From contig NZ_CP017641.1 of NCBI RefSeq assembly GCF_001983935.1, positions 8,420,001 through 8,484,000 of the forward strand: DNA of 64,000 nucleotides, read 5' to 3'. Each line of letters starts with the position of its first letter. Positions within the stretch are counted from its first letter, which is position 1. The DNA is from Fuerstiella marisgermanici (lineage in GTDB: Bacteria; Planctomycetota; Planctomycetia; Planctomycetales; Planctomycetaceae). The position numbers and the translations under genes were made by a program. The notes beneath the pieces are model-generated. The model ran no database searches, was not told the origin of the DNA, and was given only the letters and a program-made list of their open reading frames with translations. This document shows positions 17,254-26,012 of this stretch, in pieces.

Positions 17254-18315
17254 TCAGGCGATCGCGTCTTCTGCAAGGTGTGCCGCAATCAGTTCGCGAT
17301 TCGGGCGTTGCACGACGCCGCGTTCCGTGATGATTGCGGTGATCAGATCTGCCGGAGTCACATCGAACGCGGGATTGTAGACGTCCACGCCTTCGGGCAC
17401 CGTCTGTCGGCCGAATCCTTCAGCGACCTCTTCGCGACTGCGTTGTTCGATCGGGATTTTGTCGCCCGTACTCAGGCTTAGGTCAAACGTACTGGACGGA
17501 GCCGCGACGTAGAAAGGAATGCCGTGCGCCTTCGCCAGCAACGCCACGCCGTAGGTGCCGATCTTATTGGCGGCGTCACCATTGGCCGCGATGCGATCCG
17601 CGCCCGTCACCACCGCGTGGATGCGGTCTTCTTTCATCACCTGAGCGGCCATGTTGTCGCAGATGACGGTGACGGGAATCCCGCGTTGTTGCAGTTCCCA
17701 CGCGGTCAACCGAGCTCCCTGTAGTAGCGGACGAGTTTCGTCGGCATAGACGCGGATGGATTTACCGGCCGCCGCGGCAGCAAACATCACAGACAACGCG
17801 GTTCCGTCGCCTCCGGTGGCTAGTCCGCCGGCGTTGCAATGAGTCAGCACGCCCGTGCCGGACTTCAGAAGTTCGCTACCATGTCGCCCGATCGCCGCAC
17901 ACATCTCGCGATCCTGAACGTGGATGCGGCGAGCTTCTTCCAGCAGTCGGTCGTGCATGGCCAGCGATGCCAGCGAAGATTCCTTCAGCGCCAAAGCCGA
18001 CATGCGGTCCAGGGCCCAGAACAGGTTCACGGCGGTTGGCCGGCTGCTGGCCAGGTATTTTACAACCTCAGTCAGCTTTTTGTTGAAGTCCTGACGACTG
18101 GCCTCGCGGAGTTCCCGAGTCCCCACGACAACTCCGTAAGCCGCCGCTACTCCGATTGCAGGAGCTCCCCGCACGCGCAGCATTTTGATCGCTTCCCACA
18201 CGCCTTCGACGGTCCAGCAATCGATTTCCTTGAATTCCGTCGGCAACAGTGTCTGGTCGATCATGCACAGCGACCCGGTTGCGTCGCCTTTCCAGTGCAA
18301 GGTTTGATATTCCAT
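17254..18315 (-). CDS. mtnA: S-methyl-5-thioribose-1-phosphate isomerase
   Basis: 353 residues from ATG 18315 with the family hallmarks RVRGAPAIGVAAAYG (48-62), Cys160 in THCNAGGLATGG and Asp240 in GADRIAANGD, the two catalytic residues. The enzyme isomerises methylthioribose-1-phosphate to methylthioribulose-1-phosphate in methionine salvage. The frame extends 23 codons upstream of the chosen start without family similarity. No other mtn genes are present. Divergent from the Dabb-domain gene. Confidence 0.96.
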   Translation of the reverse strand: MEYQTLHWKGDATGSLCMIDQTLLPTEFKEIDCWTVEGVWEAIKMLRVRGAPAIGVAAAYGVVVGTRELREASRQDFNKKLTEVVKYLASSRPTAVNLFWALDRMSALALKESSLASLAMHDRLLEEARRIHVQDREMCAAIGRHGSELLKSGTGVLTHCNAGGLATGGDGTALSVMFAAAAAGKSIRVYADETRPLLQGARLTAWELQQRGIPVTVICDNMAAQVMKEDRIHAVVTGADRIAANGDAANKIGTYGVALLAKAHGIPFYVAAPSSTFDLSLSTGDKIPIEQRSREEVAEGFGRQTVPEGVDVYNPAFDVTPADLITAIITERGVVQRPNRELIAAHLAEDAIA

Positions 18316-18615
18316 CGAATGCGGTTTCCGTGGTGAAAACGATTTCCGGGGTGCAGAGACGGTTGCTCGTCGCAGTGGTTTCACAATGAGTCGTCATATC
18401 ACCGCCGCCGACAATTCTCAATCTTCCGCTCGCCCGCAATCCGGAAAACCGCAAGCCGCGTTGGATCGTGCCGGAGCGGCGCGAATGTTGATTTGAGTCT
18501 CAGCGGGAATCCCGTCATACTCCGCGCGAACGCGGTATTCTTCTGCGCCCATTGGCACACAGTCGGTGGAGCCGCAATCTTTTTCTTTCACCCCAACTTA
18601 ATCTGAAATCTACAT
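18316..18615. other. Intergenic region between divergent mtnA and Dabb gene
   Basis: 300 bp without a supported gene. It must hold the promoters of mtnA (minus) and the Dabb-domain gene (plus). I see no clear -35/-10 pair, riboswitch-like fold or strong palindrome. Confidence 0.5.
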
Positions 18616-18921
18616 ATGCTGTCTCACACTGTTTTTTTCACGCTGAAGGATTCATCGGACGCCGCCTGTCAGAAATTGGTGGACGCTTGTCATAAGTATC
18701 TGTCAAAACACGACGGCATTACGTTCTTCGCGGCTGGCAGATTAGCTCCGGAATACGATCGCCCGGTCAATGATCATGCATTCCAGGTGGCATTAAACGT
18801 CGTGTTCGACAGCAAAGAATCGCACGACGCCTACCAGGTGGCAGAAAGCCACCTGGCGTTTATTGAGGAAGGTAAAGAGAATTGGGAGCAGGTTCGTGTG
18901 TTCGACGCGGTTGTGTCGTAA
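18616..18921 (+). CDS. Dabb-domain (stress-responsive alpha/beta barrel) protein
   Basis: 101 residues spanning a single Dabb domain: MLSHTVFFTLKD opening strand, GITFFAAGRLAPEYDRPVNDHAFQVALNVVFDSKESHDAYQVAESHLAFIE core and VRVFDAVV final strand. Such dimeric ferredoxin-like proteins are found in stress responses and in some cyclases or lyases; here no enzymatic partner is adjacent. No good Shine-Dalgarno is visible before the ATG. A hairpin terminator follows. Confidence 0.88.
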   Translation: MLSHTVFFTLKDSSDAACQKLVDACHKYLSKHDGITFFAAGRLAPEYDRPVNDHAFQVALNVVFDSKESHDAYQVAESHLAFIEEGKENWEQVRVFDAVVS

Positions 18922-18943
18922 ACAGGCGGCTTGGCGTTTCGAG

Positions 18944-18972
18944 AATCGCGGCACTTCGAAAATGCCGCGATT
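18944..18972 (+). terminator. Rho-independent terminator after the Dabb gene
   Basis: A 10-bp perfect stem, AATCGCGGCA (18944-18953) with TGCCGCGATT (18963-18972), a 9-nt loop and a short T run (18971-18974). It lies 23 bp after the Dabb stop codon and separates that transcript from the SRP RNA gene. Confidence 0.75.
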
Positions 18973-19045
18973 TTGTGAAATACCTCCCTCTTTCTCGGTA
19001 CCGGAAGCCACTTTTGGCGCAATTGAAGATTGCCGGGTGTTCCCC

Positions 19046-19073
19046 TTGCTTTGCTGCGGCAGTCCCTAATAAT
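19046..19073 (+). promoter_or_regulatory. Probable promoter of the SRP RNA gene
   Basis: TTGCTT (19046-19051) and a TAATAAT stretch (19067-19073) are spaced about 15-16 bp and lie roughly 25 bp before the start of the RNA's terminal stem. This fits a housekeeping sigma promoter, but the spacing is slightly short. Confidence 0.4.
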
Positions 19074-19096
19074 CTTCCGTTCAGCGCGACGCTTTC

Positions 19097-19212
19097 AGGA
19101 GCGAAACGCTGCCTCCAATTGCGGTGAGGCCTGCCAAACCGGGTCAGGTCGGAAACGAAGCAGCCCTGCGGTTTTGGTTCTCAGGTGTGAGCGGAGGTAG
19201 CGTTTCGCTCCT
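19097..19212 (+). ncRNA. ffs: Small bacterial signal recognition particle RNA (4.5S type)
   Basis: The centre carries the conserved SRP domain IV core: GGTCAGGTC (19142-19150), a GAAA tetraloop closed by CG/CG (19150-19157) and GAAGCAGCC (19157-19165). The ends form a perfect 19-bp helix, 19098-19116 with 19193-19211, immediately followed by six T, so the terminal helix also acts as the intrinsic terminator. The length of about 115 nt is that of the Alu-less 4.5S form. The RNA binds Ffh and, through FtsY, targets nascent membrane proteins. It lies convergent to the large UnbV-type gene. Confidence 0.93.
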
Positions 19213-19235
19213 TTTTTGCGCGCCTCCCACGCTCG

Positions 19236-22043
19236 TCAGCGGGGCACGGAGTAGGACAGCTCGCGGCCTTCGATGACCATTTGCAATCCAGCGTTGGCGA
19301 TTGGCACGCGGATCGGGGGCTCACTGTTGCCCGGCCATTGAATGGACAGTTCGCCGCGATTAGCGCCTTGCAGATTTGCGAACCGGCCGACTTTCTGATT
19401 GCTGCACTGGTAGCCGTCGCCTGCCGTGATCCACTGCGTTTGCAGCGTTGGCGCCAGGTTGAGCTGCAAAATCGCTCCAACTGCATCTCGCGCCACGCGA
19501 GTTCCGCGAGCGCCAATTGCCAACGAATCGGCCGCTTGCGGGCTGAGGTTTTCGACCAGACCGACGCCGTCGTCCAGATGAGTGACTGCGAAGTCTGTGC
19601 GACCGTCGCCGTTCCAGTCCAGCAATGCGACGGCTCGCCCCAGCCAGTCCTTATCGAAGTAATTTCCAGTCGGTTGATTTGCGCGGAAGCTTCCGTCTCC
19701 ACGATTGGCGAACAATTGAGCTGCCATGCGATAGGGGCGATTCAGGTGAGTGAAGTCGTCGAGGTGTCCGTTGCTGACAATCAGGTCCTGATCGCCGTCG
19801 GCATCGAAGTCGGCAAACTGGCAGCCGAAGCCGAGCATCGAATAACCGGCCGCTGATAAACCGGAATACGACGTCGCATCCATGAAAACGGTTGGCTGAA
19901 TTTGAGCGTACAAATTGTTCGGCTCAGAATAGTAATTCGTCACGAACAGATCGGCGGTGCCGTCGCCCGCCACGTCGGCGATCGCAATTCCCATACTGCC
20001 CAGGGCCGTGCCGTCCTGCCCAAATGCCAGCCCGGCGCGAGAGGCACTGTCATGGACGCCAAGTTCAGTACTGAAACTCAGCAACTGATTCGCACCTTCG
20101 TCGTTGGCGATGTAAGCCTGAACCCCGGTGCCTTCAACAAATCTGCCGACTGCCAATCCCATGCCTGGTTGAGGGGCCGCGGTGTTGAATGAGTCTTCGC
20201 TGCGAAACGTACCGTCGCCGTTCGCCCAAGCCACAACATCGGGCGCCGCAGGATAGTCCGTCGGCCCGCAAATGCGCTGCAATCCAGCATGATCGCACGT
20301 CGTCGTGAAGACGTCCTCGCCGCTTAGATAGTTCACATCGTAGATGTCTGGATTACCATCGCTATTGTGATCGGCGATCGCCACGCTGGTCGTCCATGCT
20401 GGCGACGTCGACGGCTGTTCGCCTGGCAAAAACGTGCCATCGCCCTGATTGATCAGCAGCAGATTCCGGCCGACTCGCCCGATATACACATCATCAAATC
20501 CATCGTTGTTCACGTCGCCCACAGCGGTCCCCTGCCCAAAGCCACCGGGAGCATCGACCGCTGCACGCGGCGTGACATCCGCAAAATTTTGTCCGCGCTG
20601 GTTGCGGTAGATCACGTCGCCGAACGGTTGCGATTCCTGGTCGCCAGGCAGAGTTCCGCCCTGAGTGAACAGCAGGTCCGGCCACGTGTCGCCGTCGATA
20701 TCCACCACGCCAACTCCGCCGCCCGTCCATTGATGCATGAACAGTCCCTGCTGTTCCGGTCGGCGGCCGTTGTCGTAGCGGAATCCGATTCCAACGTCGC
20801 TTGCCACGTTGTCGAAGGCAAAAGCGTCCTCGCGTTCATCAGCCGCAGATTCTTCGTGAGGGCGTATCAAGCGGATCGTGCTCGAGTTGCCATTGAGCGT
20901 CGTTCCGTATTCGGCCAGCACCGGATGGACGAATTCGGTCTGATTGTCGTTCAGGCATAATGTTTCCGCAGCCCATTCCAATTCACTTTCGGATTGCACT
21001 GCCACGCGAGCCCACCCTTTGCCTTCGCGCACGCGACCGATTTTAAACAGCAACGTCCCAAGCGTTTGGTAGCTGTTATCTTCGCGGCGTCGCTGACGAA
21101 TCTGGCGCGCCAGACGCTCGATCTTACCCAGGGTTGTTGCCAACTGCTGGAGTCGGTCTTCAAGCTCAGGCTGCCGACCTCGCAGCAGGTTGGCGATTCG
21201 GTGTAGCGCGGGTTGGTTCCACGGATCGAGCCTCACCGCCTGGACGGCACATTTCAGTGCTGTTTCGTGATCGCCAGTCTGATGGCTCGCTCCCGCCGCG
21301 ATCAGCCAGGATTCCGGATGCTGTTCCGCGACGTTCAAGAGCTCATTCGCATCGTCGACAAGAAGCGAATGGTTCAGCCGCCGCTTCAAAGCAATTCGTT
21401 TCAGAATTCCGTCATCCGGCAGCGGCATGGCCAGTAATGCATCGATGCGAGCTCCATCACGTTCGCTTTCCGCCATCCGCAGCAGCCCGGCGATGGCCAT
21501 TGGGGCTTGCGGGTTGAGCGCGTAATTTCGTTCCAGCGTTTGTTTTCCGTACAAGTCGTGGCCGTTAACCGCCAGACGGAAAAGGTCGTATTCATCGACT
21601 TCGCCTGCGTCTAGCAGTTGTCGCAATGGAGTTAACGCTTCGAATGCGTAGCCGCATCCGGCGAGCAATTCTGCCAGTCGGCGGCGAGCTGTGACTTCCC
21701 CATCGACGTTTTCGACAATGGTTTCCAGCGTGCGTCTGGCGTCTGAAAGGTGCGCGGTGCGTCGCTGCAGTTCCGCTTTTTTCAGCCAGCCACGGTAGAC
21801 TCGACGATCGGCGAAGTCAGCAGGGAGCTTTCCGAGTGACTCAATCGCGCCAGCCCAATCACCACGATCCTCGGCCACCGACGCTGCTCGAAGCATGTCC
21901 GCCGTTTGTGCGGCTTGACGGTCGTCTGGTTCGGATTCCGTCAACGATGGCATTCTGAGCCACACGGCGAGGCCGCAGGCGACGACGATGACAAAGATTG
22001 AGCGTGAAAAGCGTTGGTGAAATTCTGCGAGCATCAATATCAT
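19236..22043 (-). CDS. TPR and FG-GAP/VCBS repeat protein with ASPIC/UnbV domain (CRTAC1-like)
   Basis: About 935 residues from ATG 22043. Order: signal anchor (SIFVIVVACGLAVWL), a TPR-like helical region (about 40-330), a seven-bladed propeller made of FG-GAP repeats with calcium-type loops such as DIDGDTWPDLLF, DVNNDGFDDVYI, DHNSDGNPDIYD, DFDADGDQDLIV and DWNGDGRTDFAV (about 430-810), and a C-terminal ASPIC/UnbV domain ending with SIQWPG and ELSYSVPR. This architecture is common in Planctomycetes and Acidobacteria and is extracytoplasmic; its biochemical role is unknown. The frame is open to 22127, but the start before the hydrophobic segment with a GGGTAAG site is preferred. Confidence 0.9.
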   Translation of the reverse strand: MILMLAEFHQRFSRSIFVIVVACGLAVWLRMPSLTESEPDDRQAAQTADMLRAASVAEDRGDWAGAIESLGKLPADFADRRVYRGWLKKAELQRRTAHLSDARRTLETIVENVDGEVTARRRLAELLAGCGYAFEALTPLRQLLDAGEVDEYDLFRLAVNGHDLYGKQTLERNYALNPQAPMAIAGLLRMAESERDGARIDALLAMPLPDDGILKRIALKRRLNHSLLVDDANELLNVAEQHPESWLIAAGASHQTGDHETALKCAVQAVRLDPWNQPALHRIANLLRGRQPELEDRLQQLATTLGKIERLARQIRQRRREDNSYQTLGTLLFKIGRVREGKGWARVAVQSESELEWAAETLCLNDNQTEFVHPVLAEYGTTLNGNSSTIRLIRPHEESAADEREDAFAFDNVASDVGIGFRYDNGRRPEQQGLFMHQWTGGGVGVVDIDGDTWPDLLFTQGGTLPGDQESQPFGDVIYRNQRGQNFADVTPRAAVDAPGGFGQGTAVGDVNNDGFDDVYIGRVGRNLLLINQGDGTFLPGEQPSTSPAWTTSVAIADHNSDGNPDIYDVNYLSGEDVFTTTCDHAGLQRICGPTDYPAAPDVVAWANGDGTFRSEDSFNTAAPQPGMGLAVGRFVEGTGVQAYIANDEGANQLLSFSTELGVHDSASRAGLAFGQDGTALGSMGIAIADVAGDGTADLFVTNYYSEPNNLYAQIQPTVFMDATSYSGLSAAGYSMLGFGCQFADFDADGDQDLIVSNGHLDDFTHLNRPYRMAAQLFANRGDGSFRANQPTGNYFDKDWLGRAVALLDWNGDGRTDFAVTHLDDGVGLVENLSPQAADSLAIGARGTRVARDAVGAILQLNLAPTLQTQWITAGDGYQCSNQKVGRFANLQGANRGELSIQWPGNSEPPIRVPIANAGLQMVIEGRELSYSVPR

Positions 22044-22229
22044 CTTACCCGATGCTTTGGGACGCACCAGGTTTGTCTTTACGGCCTCGACTCTTTGCGG
22101 CGAGGAGGCGTGGCCGATGCTCAACAACTGCGGCGAGTGTCAGAATTGGTTGCCGGACCGAATCAGGAGCGTCACCTTTGCCAGCAGCCTGGTCGTCGCG
22201 AGATTCTGCCGCGTAGCTGACAGCGTGGG

Positions 22230-24566
22230 CTACGGCCCGTTGATAATCAGCGGCGTATACGTCTCCCTTAGGCCGTCGATGGTACCAACCTTTTCAATGT
22301 TATTTGCTTCGACGTCGTCAATGGTGCTGTCGATCGTGATTGCGCCCAGGTTCGATTCGAACGTACCGGCGGCCAATGCAATGTTTTCATAGCGAATCGA
22401 AGGCTGGACCGAGTCTGACAAGATCGTCGTACCGCTGGTAACGCTACCAGTCACGGTGGTTAACCCGATACCTCGTGTTCCGCTGTCGGCCGACGTGATG
22501 GCGTCCAAAACGAGGCTGGAAGCCATCGTGTCAAGCTCCAGGGCGGGTCCCGTTAATGTATCCAGCGTACTGCCAGCACCACTGCTAATTTTGAACAATG
22601 GAGGCGGTGCCGAGTTATTGGCAAACAGTCCCGTGTCGTTCTGATTGAAGATCGTCAGCGTGCCGGCGTCCCATTCGCCGGTGACATCGGTGAGCGATAC
22701 TCCACGGCCGGTGACACGGTTGCCTGAAGAACCGATTGTTGTTGTTCCTGATTCAACCGACGGTAACGGATCAGCGTCGAATGTCACTGTATTGAACAAC
22801 AGGCCACCGGTCGCAGCGTCCGTGACCGTCGTGTTACTCAGAGTATTGATGACGAGTGAGTCAACCACTCCAGAACCATCGGCGTTTAACCCGGCACCGG
22901 CTGTTGATTCCAGTGTTGTGTCAGACAACGAAATTACCGCGATGCCCGGGCCCGTCGTAATATCAATCGCATCATTGGTCGCTGTCACTGAGGTCATTGT
23001 GGAGTTCAATGTTAGCCCGCCTGGACCGGCAACATTCACGTCGATCCCTTCGTTGCCAGCGTCCGTGATGTCCAGGTTTGTCAATGAGACGACTCTGTCG
23101 GTACCGGTCGAATCTATTTGCAGGCCATCATCGCCGGGGCTTGTGATGTCCACGTTCGAGACAGTTGCTGCGGTGTCGTCGAGGAGTATCCCTCGTCCGA
23201 CTGGCGAATCGATCGACAGTGTCTCCAGGGTAATCGCATCAGACGTGGTGAAGGTTATTGCGTCGGCCGGGGACATGGTAAAGGCTGACTGATTGACATT
23301 AACATTGGATACGCCGGAGCCCACCAATCCGCCGTTAGAAATATTGAATCCAGAGACCTCCGTGTTACTCGCAACAGTCACGTCTCCAACGATGGTGGAC
23401 GGCAACGATGCGAGATTCGAGCCCGCTCCGGAATACGGCAATTGAACACTGCCGATGGAACTTTCGACAAATTGCTGTGGTCCATTCGACAACAGGCGAG
23501 TTGCATCGACGAGTGTGACGTTCTCGGTAAACGTTCCTCCCTGCGGCGTGTATACAACGCTCGTCGGTGCGAGCGGGTCAGCCATGGCATCACTGAGCGT
23601 TCCGTATGGCATTTCGAAACTTCCACCGCCCGTCCCACCTTCGACAACATGCAGGAATGTCAGTGGTGTGCCACCACCATCAGTGACCAACGAATTTTCC
23701 TGCAGCAGCACGATGTTCTGCTGTCGGTAGACAGGATCGGCGAGCCGATGTCGAATCGTGCGGCCATCGCCCGATCCGGATTCGTTTCGGAATTTGTGAT
23801 ACATAGACTGCCGTGAGAGGGCGTCGAGATGCTCAGCCTTGTAGCGGTATTCGATTGTGAAGTTCACTGTCTGTCCGTAGACGTCGTCATCCTGAACGGC
23901 GACTGATGCCGCAACGGTGTCTCGAAAAGCCATTTCGATTCTGGCACGCCAGCCATTGGCGGCCTCTGTCTTCGAAGAGTCGAAGTAGTAGCCCCCACCT
24001 GCAACTCGACATTGAAACTCGTAAAAATCGGGCAGATTGGCCGCCATTTCATAGTCCACGCCGGAGAGTGCGCGAAGTTCCCGTAGCTGAAGGTTGTTTC
24101 CAACGAACGAGAACGGCAGTCGCTGATCCGCGTCGTTTACCGTGGGAGTGTAGCCGTTGGCTCGAAAATCGAAGATCTGTCCCAACGACTCAATGCCGAT
24201 CCCGGCTTGGTTAAATAATAGGTGTCTGTCGTTGCGAAAGTCCCAGTATCCATTGAACCCGTAGATGCGATCCTGCTCAGGATTGTGCCACCGATATCCC
24301 GTTCCTACATTGGCGCCGAACTCAGCATCGTCAAACATGATGCCACGGACGTCACCAAACCACATTTCCGATTCTGAATCCTGTTCCAGTGGCAGGAACC
24401 ACTCAAGAGAAGTGAACCCTTCGTCGTGCCCCACACCCTCGCCAAAGACATGTTTTCCCGTGAATCGACTGACCCACGGTGATCCTGCTTCCCCAGCTGA
24501 CGGTTGCAAAATCATCAGCGCGATGGCGGAAGTCATCACGGCAATTTTAAGGCGTCGTCTCTGCAT
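22230..24566 (-). CDS. Outer-membrane inverse-autotransporter-like barrel with beta-helix passenger
   Basis: About 778 residues from ATG 24566. A signal peptide (MQRRRLKIAVMTSAIALMIL, AGEAG) is followed by ~230 residues rich in alternating aromatic/glycine strands: FTGKHVFGEG, FLPLEQDSESEMWFGDVRG, GANVGTGYRW, YGFNGYWDFRND and VNFTIEYRY. This is the pattern of the inverse autotransporter (intimin/invasin) barrel. The C-terminal ~480 residues are beta-helix-like repeats of Asp/Thr/Ser/Val-rich short strands (for example LTNLDITDAGNEGIDV, VSNVDITSPGDDGLQI). It is probably surface displayed. The ligand or enzyme activity is unknown. The passenger lacks the Ig-like domains typical of intimin. Confidence 0.8.
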   Translation of the reverse strand: MQRRRLKIAVMTSAIALMILQPSAGEAGSPWVSRFTGKHVFGEGVGHDEGFTSLEWFLPLEQDSESEMWFGDVRGIMFDDAEFGANVGTGYRWHNPEQDRIYGFNGYWDFRNDRHLLFNQAGIGIESLGQIFDFRANGYTPTVNDADQRLPFSFVGNNLQLRELRALSGVDYEMAANLPDFYEFQCRVAGGGYYFDSSKTEAANGWRARIEMAFRDTVAASVAVQDDDVYGQTVNFTIEYRYKAEHLDALSRQSMYHKFRNESGSGDGRTIRHRLADPVYRQQNIVLLQENSLVTDGGGTPLTFLHVVEGGTGGGSFEMPYGTLSDAMADPLAPTSVVYTPQGGTFTENVTLVDATRLLSNGPQQFVESSIGSVQLPYSGAGSNLASLPSTIVGDVTVASNTEVSGFNISNGGLVGSGVSNVNVNQSAFTMSPADAITFTTSDAITLETLSIDSPVGRGILLDDTAATVSNVDITSPGDDGLQIDSTGTDRVVSLTNLDITDAGNEGIDVNVAGPGGLTLNSTMTSVTATNDAIDITTGPGIAVISLSDTTLESTAGAGLNADGSGVVDSLVINTLSNTTVTDAATGGLLFNTVTFDADPLPSVESGTTTIGSSGNRVTGRGVSLTDVTGEWDAGTLTIFNQNDTGLFANNSAPPPLFKISSGAGSTLDTLTGPALELDTMASSLVLDAITSADSGTRGIGLTTVTGSVTSGTTILSDSVQPSIRYENIALAAGTFESNLGAITIDSTIDDVEANNIEKVGTIDGLRETYTPLIINGP

Positions 24567-25043
24567 TCTCGTACGTTCCGAATCAAGAATCCTCAGGCGG
24601 TGCACCGATCAGCCAGCGCGCTTGTCAGTCGGACCTATCGACGCCTCTACTGGGGCGTCCATCCACGATGTCTGCCAGAACGTTCGTTTTAGGTCGAATA
24701 ATCGGAACAGAACGTAGAATTCTTGTCATCCGCCGCATCTTGCGCATCCTTCCCCGATTGGGCTGGGCACTGACGCCTCGGAGATAGCAATGGGTATTGC
24801 CTTAGGTGCGGCGGAATACGTACGTTTCCAACTTTGTAGTCACGTACAGAATCACATAGATTGCAGGCTCGGAGCCGTTCGCTAATGAAATCGAGGCGCT
24901 TCTGACTTGCCGACCAGGCTATTGGCTATCGAAGGCACTGCCTCGCAGCCACAAGTCAGCGACGGTCGTTGTAGCCGATAAGTCGGCCTAAAATTCAGCG
25001 AGTTCCGGTACTTCGTCCAGAAACTAAAAGGAACATAAATACC
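24567..25043. other. Intergenic region, 477 bp
   Basis: It separates the divergent barrel-protein and rhodanese genes and so should contain both promoters. Short frames on both strands show no family features or ribosome sites. An AAAGGAA site at 25026-25032 belongs to the rhodanese gene. I see no repeats or RNA gene. Confidence 0.5.
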
Positions 25044-25418
25044 ATGGCAAAAGCCCACGCACCGCGATTTTTGGAACTCGTCAACGCGGCTCGATCGCAA
25101 ATCACGGAATGCAGCGTTCAGGACGTGGTCGCTCGCCGAGAAACGCGCGAACCATTTCACCTGATCGACGTCCGTGAGGAAAGCGAATTCGCGGCCAGTC
25201 GTATTCCAGGGGCCATCCATCTGGGAAAGGGCGTGATTGAGCGCGATATTGAGAAGACCATTCCCGACACTGACGCCGCAATTGTTTTGTACTGCGGCGG
25301 CGGGTACCGTTCCGCTTTGTCGGCTTTAAATTTGCAGCAAATGGGCTACACAAATGCCATCTCTATGGATGGTGGCTTCCGCGAATGGAAAGAATCCGGA
25401 CTGGATCTGGAAGTCTGA
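25044..25418 (+). CDS. Single-domain rhodanese (sulfurtransferase)
   Basis: 124 residues with the rhodanese fold: HLIDVREESEFAASRIPGAIHL (39-60) and the active-site loop CGGGYRS (84-90) with Cys84 as persulfide carrier, ending DGGFREWKESGLDLE. It would transfer sulfane sulfur from thiosulfate or a protein donor. A Shine-Dalgarno (AAAGGAA) precedes the ATG. The DUF2760 gene starts 32 bp downstream, so the pair may be cotranscribed. Confidence 0.92.
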   Translation: MAKAHAPRFLELVNAARSQITECSVQDVVARRETREPFHLIDVREESEFAASRIPGAIHLGKGVIERDIEKTIPDTDAAIVLYCGGGYRSALSALNLQQMGYTNAISMDGGFREWKESGLDLEV

Positions 25419-25450
25419 ACCTGGAACCTTAGACAGAATCACCAACAAAT

Positions 25451-25972
25451 ATGGGACGCCTTGGCCTGGCCTTCAAAATATTGTTCAGCGGAGAGACCGC
25501 GAAGAAGGTAAGCGATGCGCTCACGAACGCGCCGGCAGGGCTGCCGGAACCCGCCGCTAAACCGAAACCTCAACCGCCGCCGAAACCCACGCGCAGCGAA
25601 GCCATTACACTGCTGTCCGCGTTGCAGCGAGAAGCTCGATTTGTCGACTTTATTCAGGAGCCCATCGACGGCTACAACGACGCTCAGGTGGGCGCTGCCG
25701 TGCGTGAGATTCATCGCGGCTGCCACGATGTGCTGACTCGCATGTTCGCTCCCACCCCGATTGTCGATCAGCCGGAGGGTGCGACGGTGGAAGTCAGCGA
25801 CCCGGCGTCTGGAGCGTATCGGCTGACAGGCCAGGTGGCTCAAACTTCCGGAGCTGTTTCCGGTCAGTTAGTGCATCATGGCTGGGTGGCTAACAAATGC
25901 GAGGTTCCCAAGTGGTCGGGCGAAGGCGAATCTGCCGATGTCATCGCTGCCGCCGAAGTTCAAATCAGTTAA
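25451..25972 (+). CDS. DUF2760 family protein
   Basis: 173 residues. A Pro/Lys/Ala-rich linker (27-47) precedes the conserved DUF2760 core: EAITLLSALQREARFVDFIQEPIDGYNDAQVGAAVREIHRGC, then the GAYRLTG and HHGWVANKCEVPKW segments. The function is unknown. In many bacteria this domain is encoded beside Hsp70-like chaperone genes; here the neighbours are a rhodanese and an aminotransferase instead. No signal peptide. Confidence 0.88.
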   Translation: MGRLGLAFKILFSGETAKKVSDALTNAPAGLPEPAAKPKPQPPPKPTRSEAITLLSALQREARFVDFIQEPIDGYNDAQVGAAVREIHRGCHDVLTRMFAPTPIVDQPEGATVEVSDPASGAYRLTGQVAQTSGAVSGQLVHHGWVANKCEVPKWSGEGESADVIAAAEVQIS

Positions 25973-26012
25973 AAAGTCAGTTACGTATTTTCCTCCCCGA
26001 AAGCTTTGCTCA

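Noticed and set aside
22212-22234. Hairpin CGTAGC...GCTACG at the end of the barrel-protein gene
   Set aside because: The stem is six base pairs with an 11-nt loop and no T run. It may be chance or a remnant of a REP-like element.
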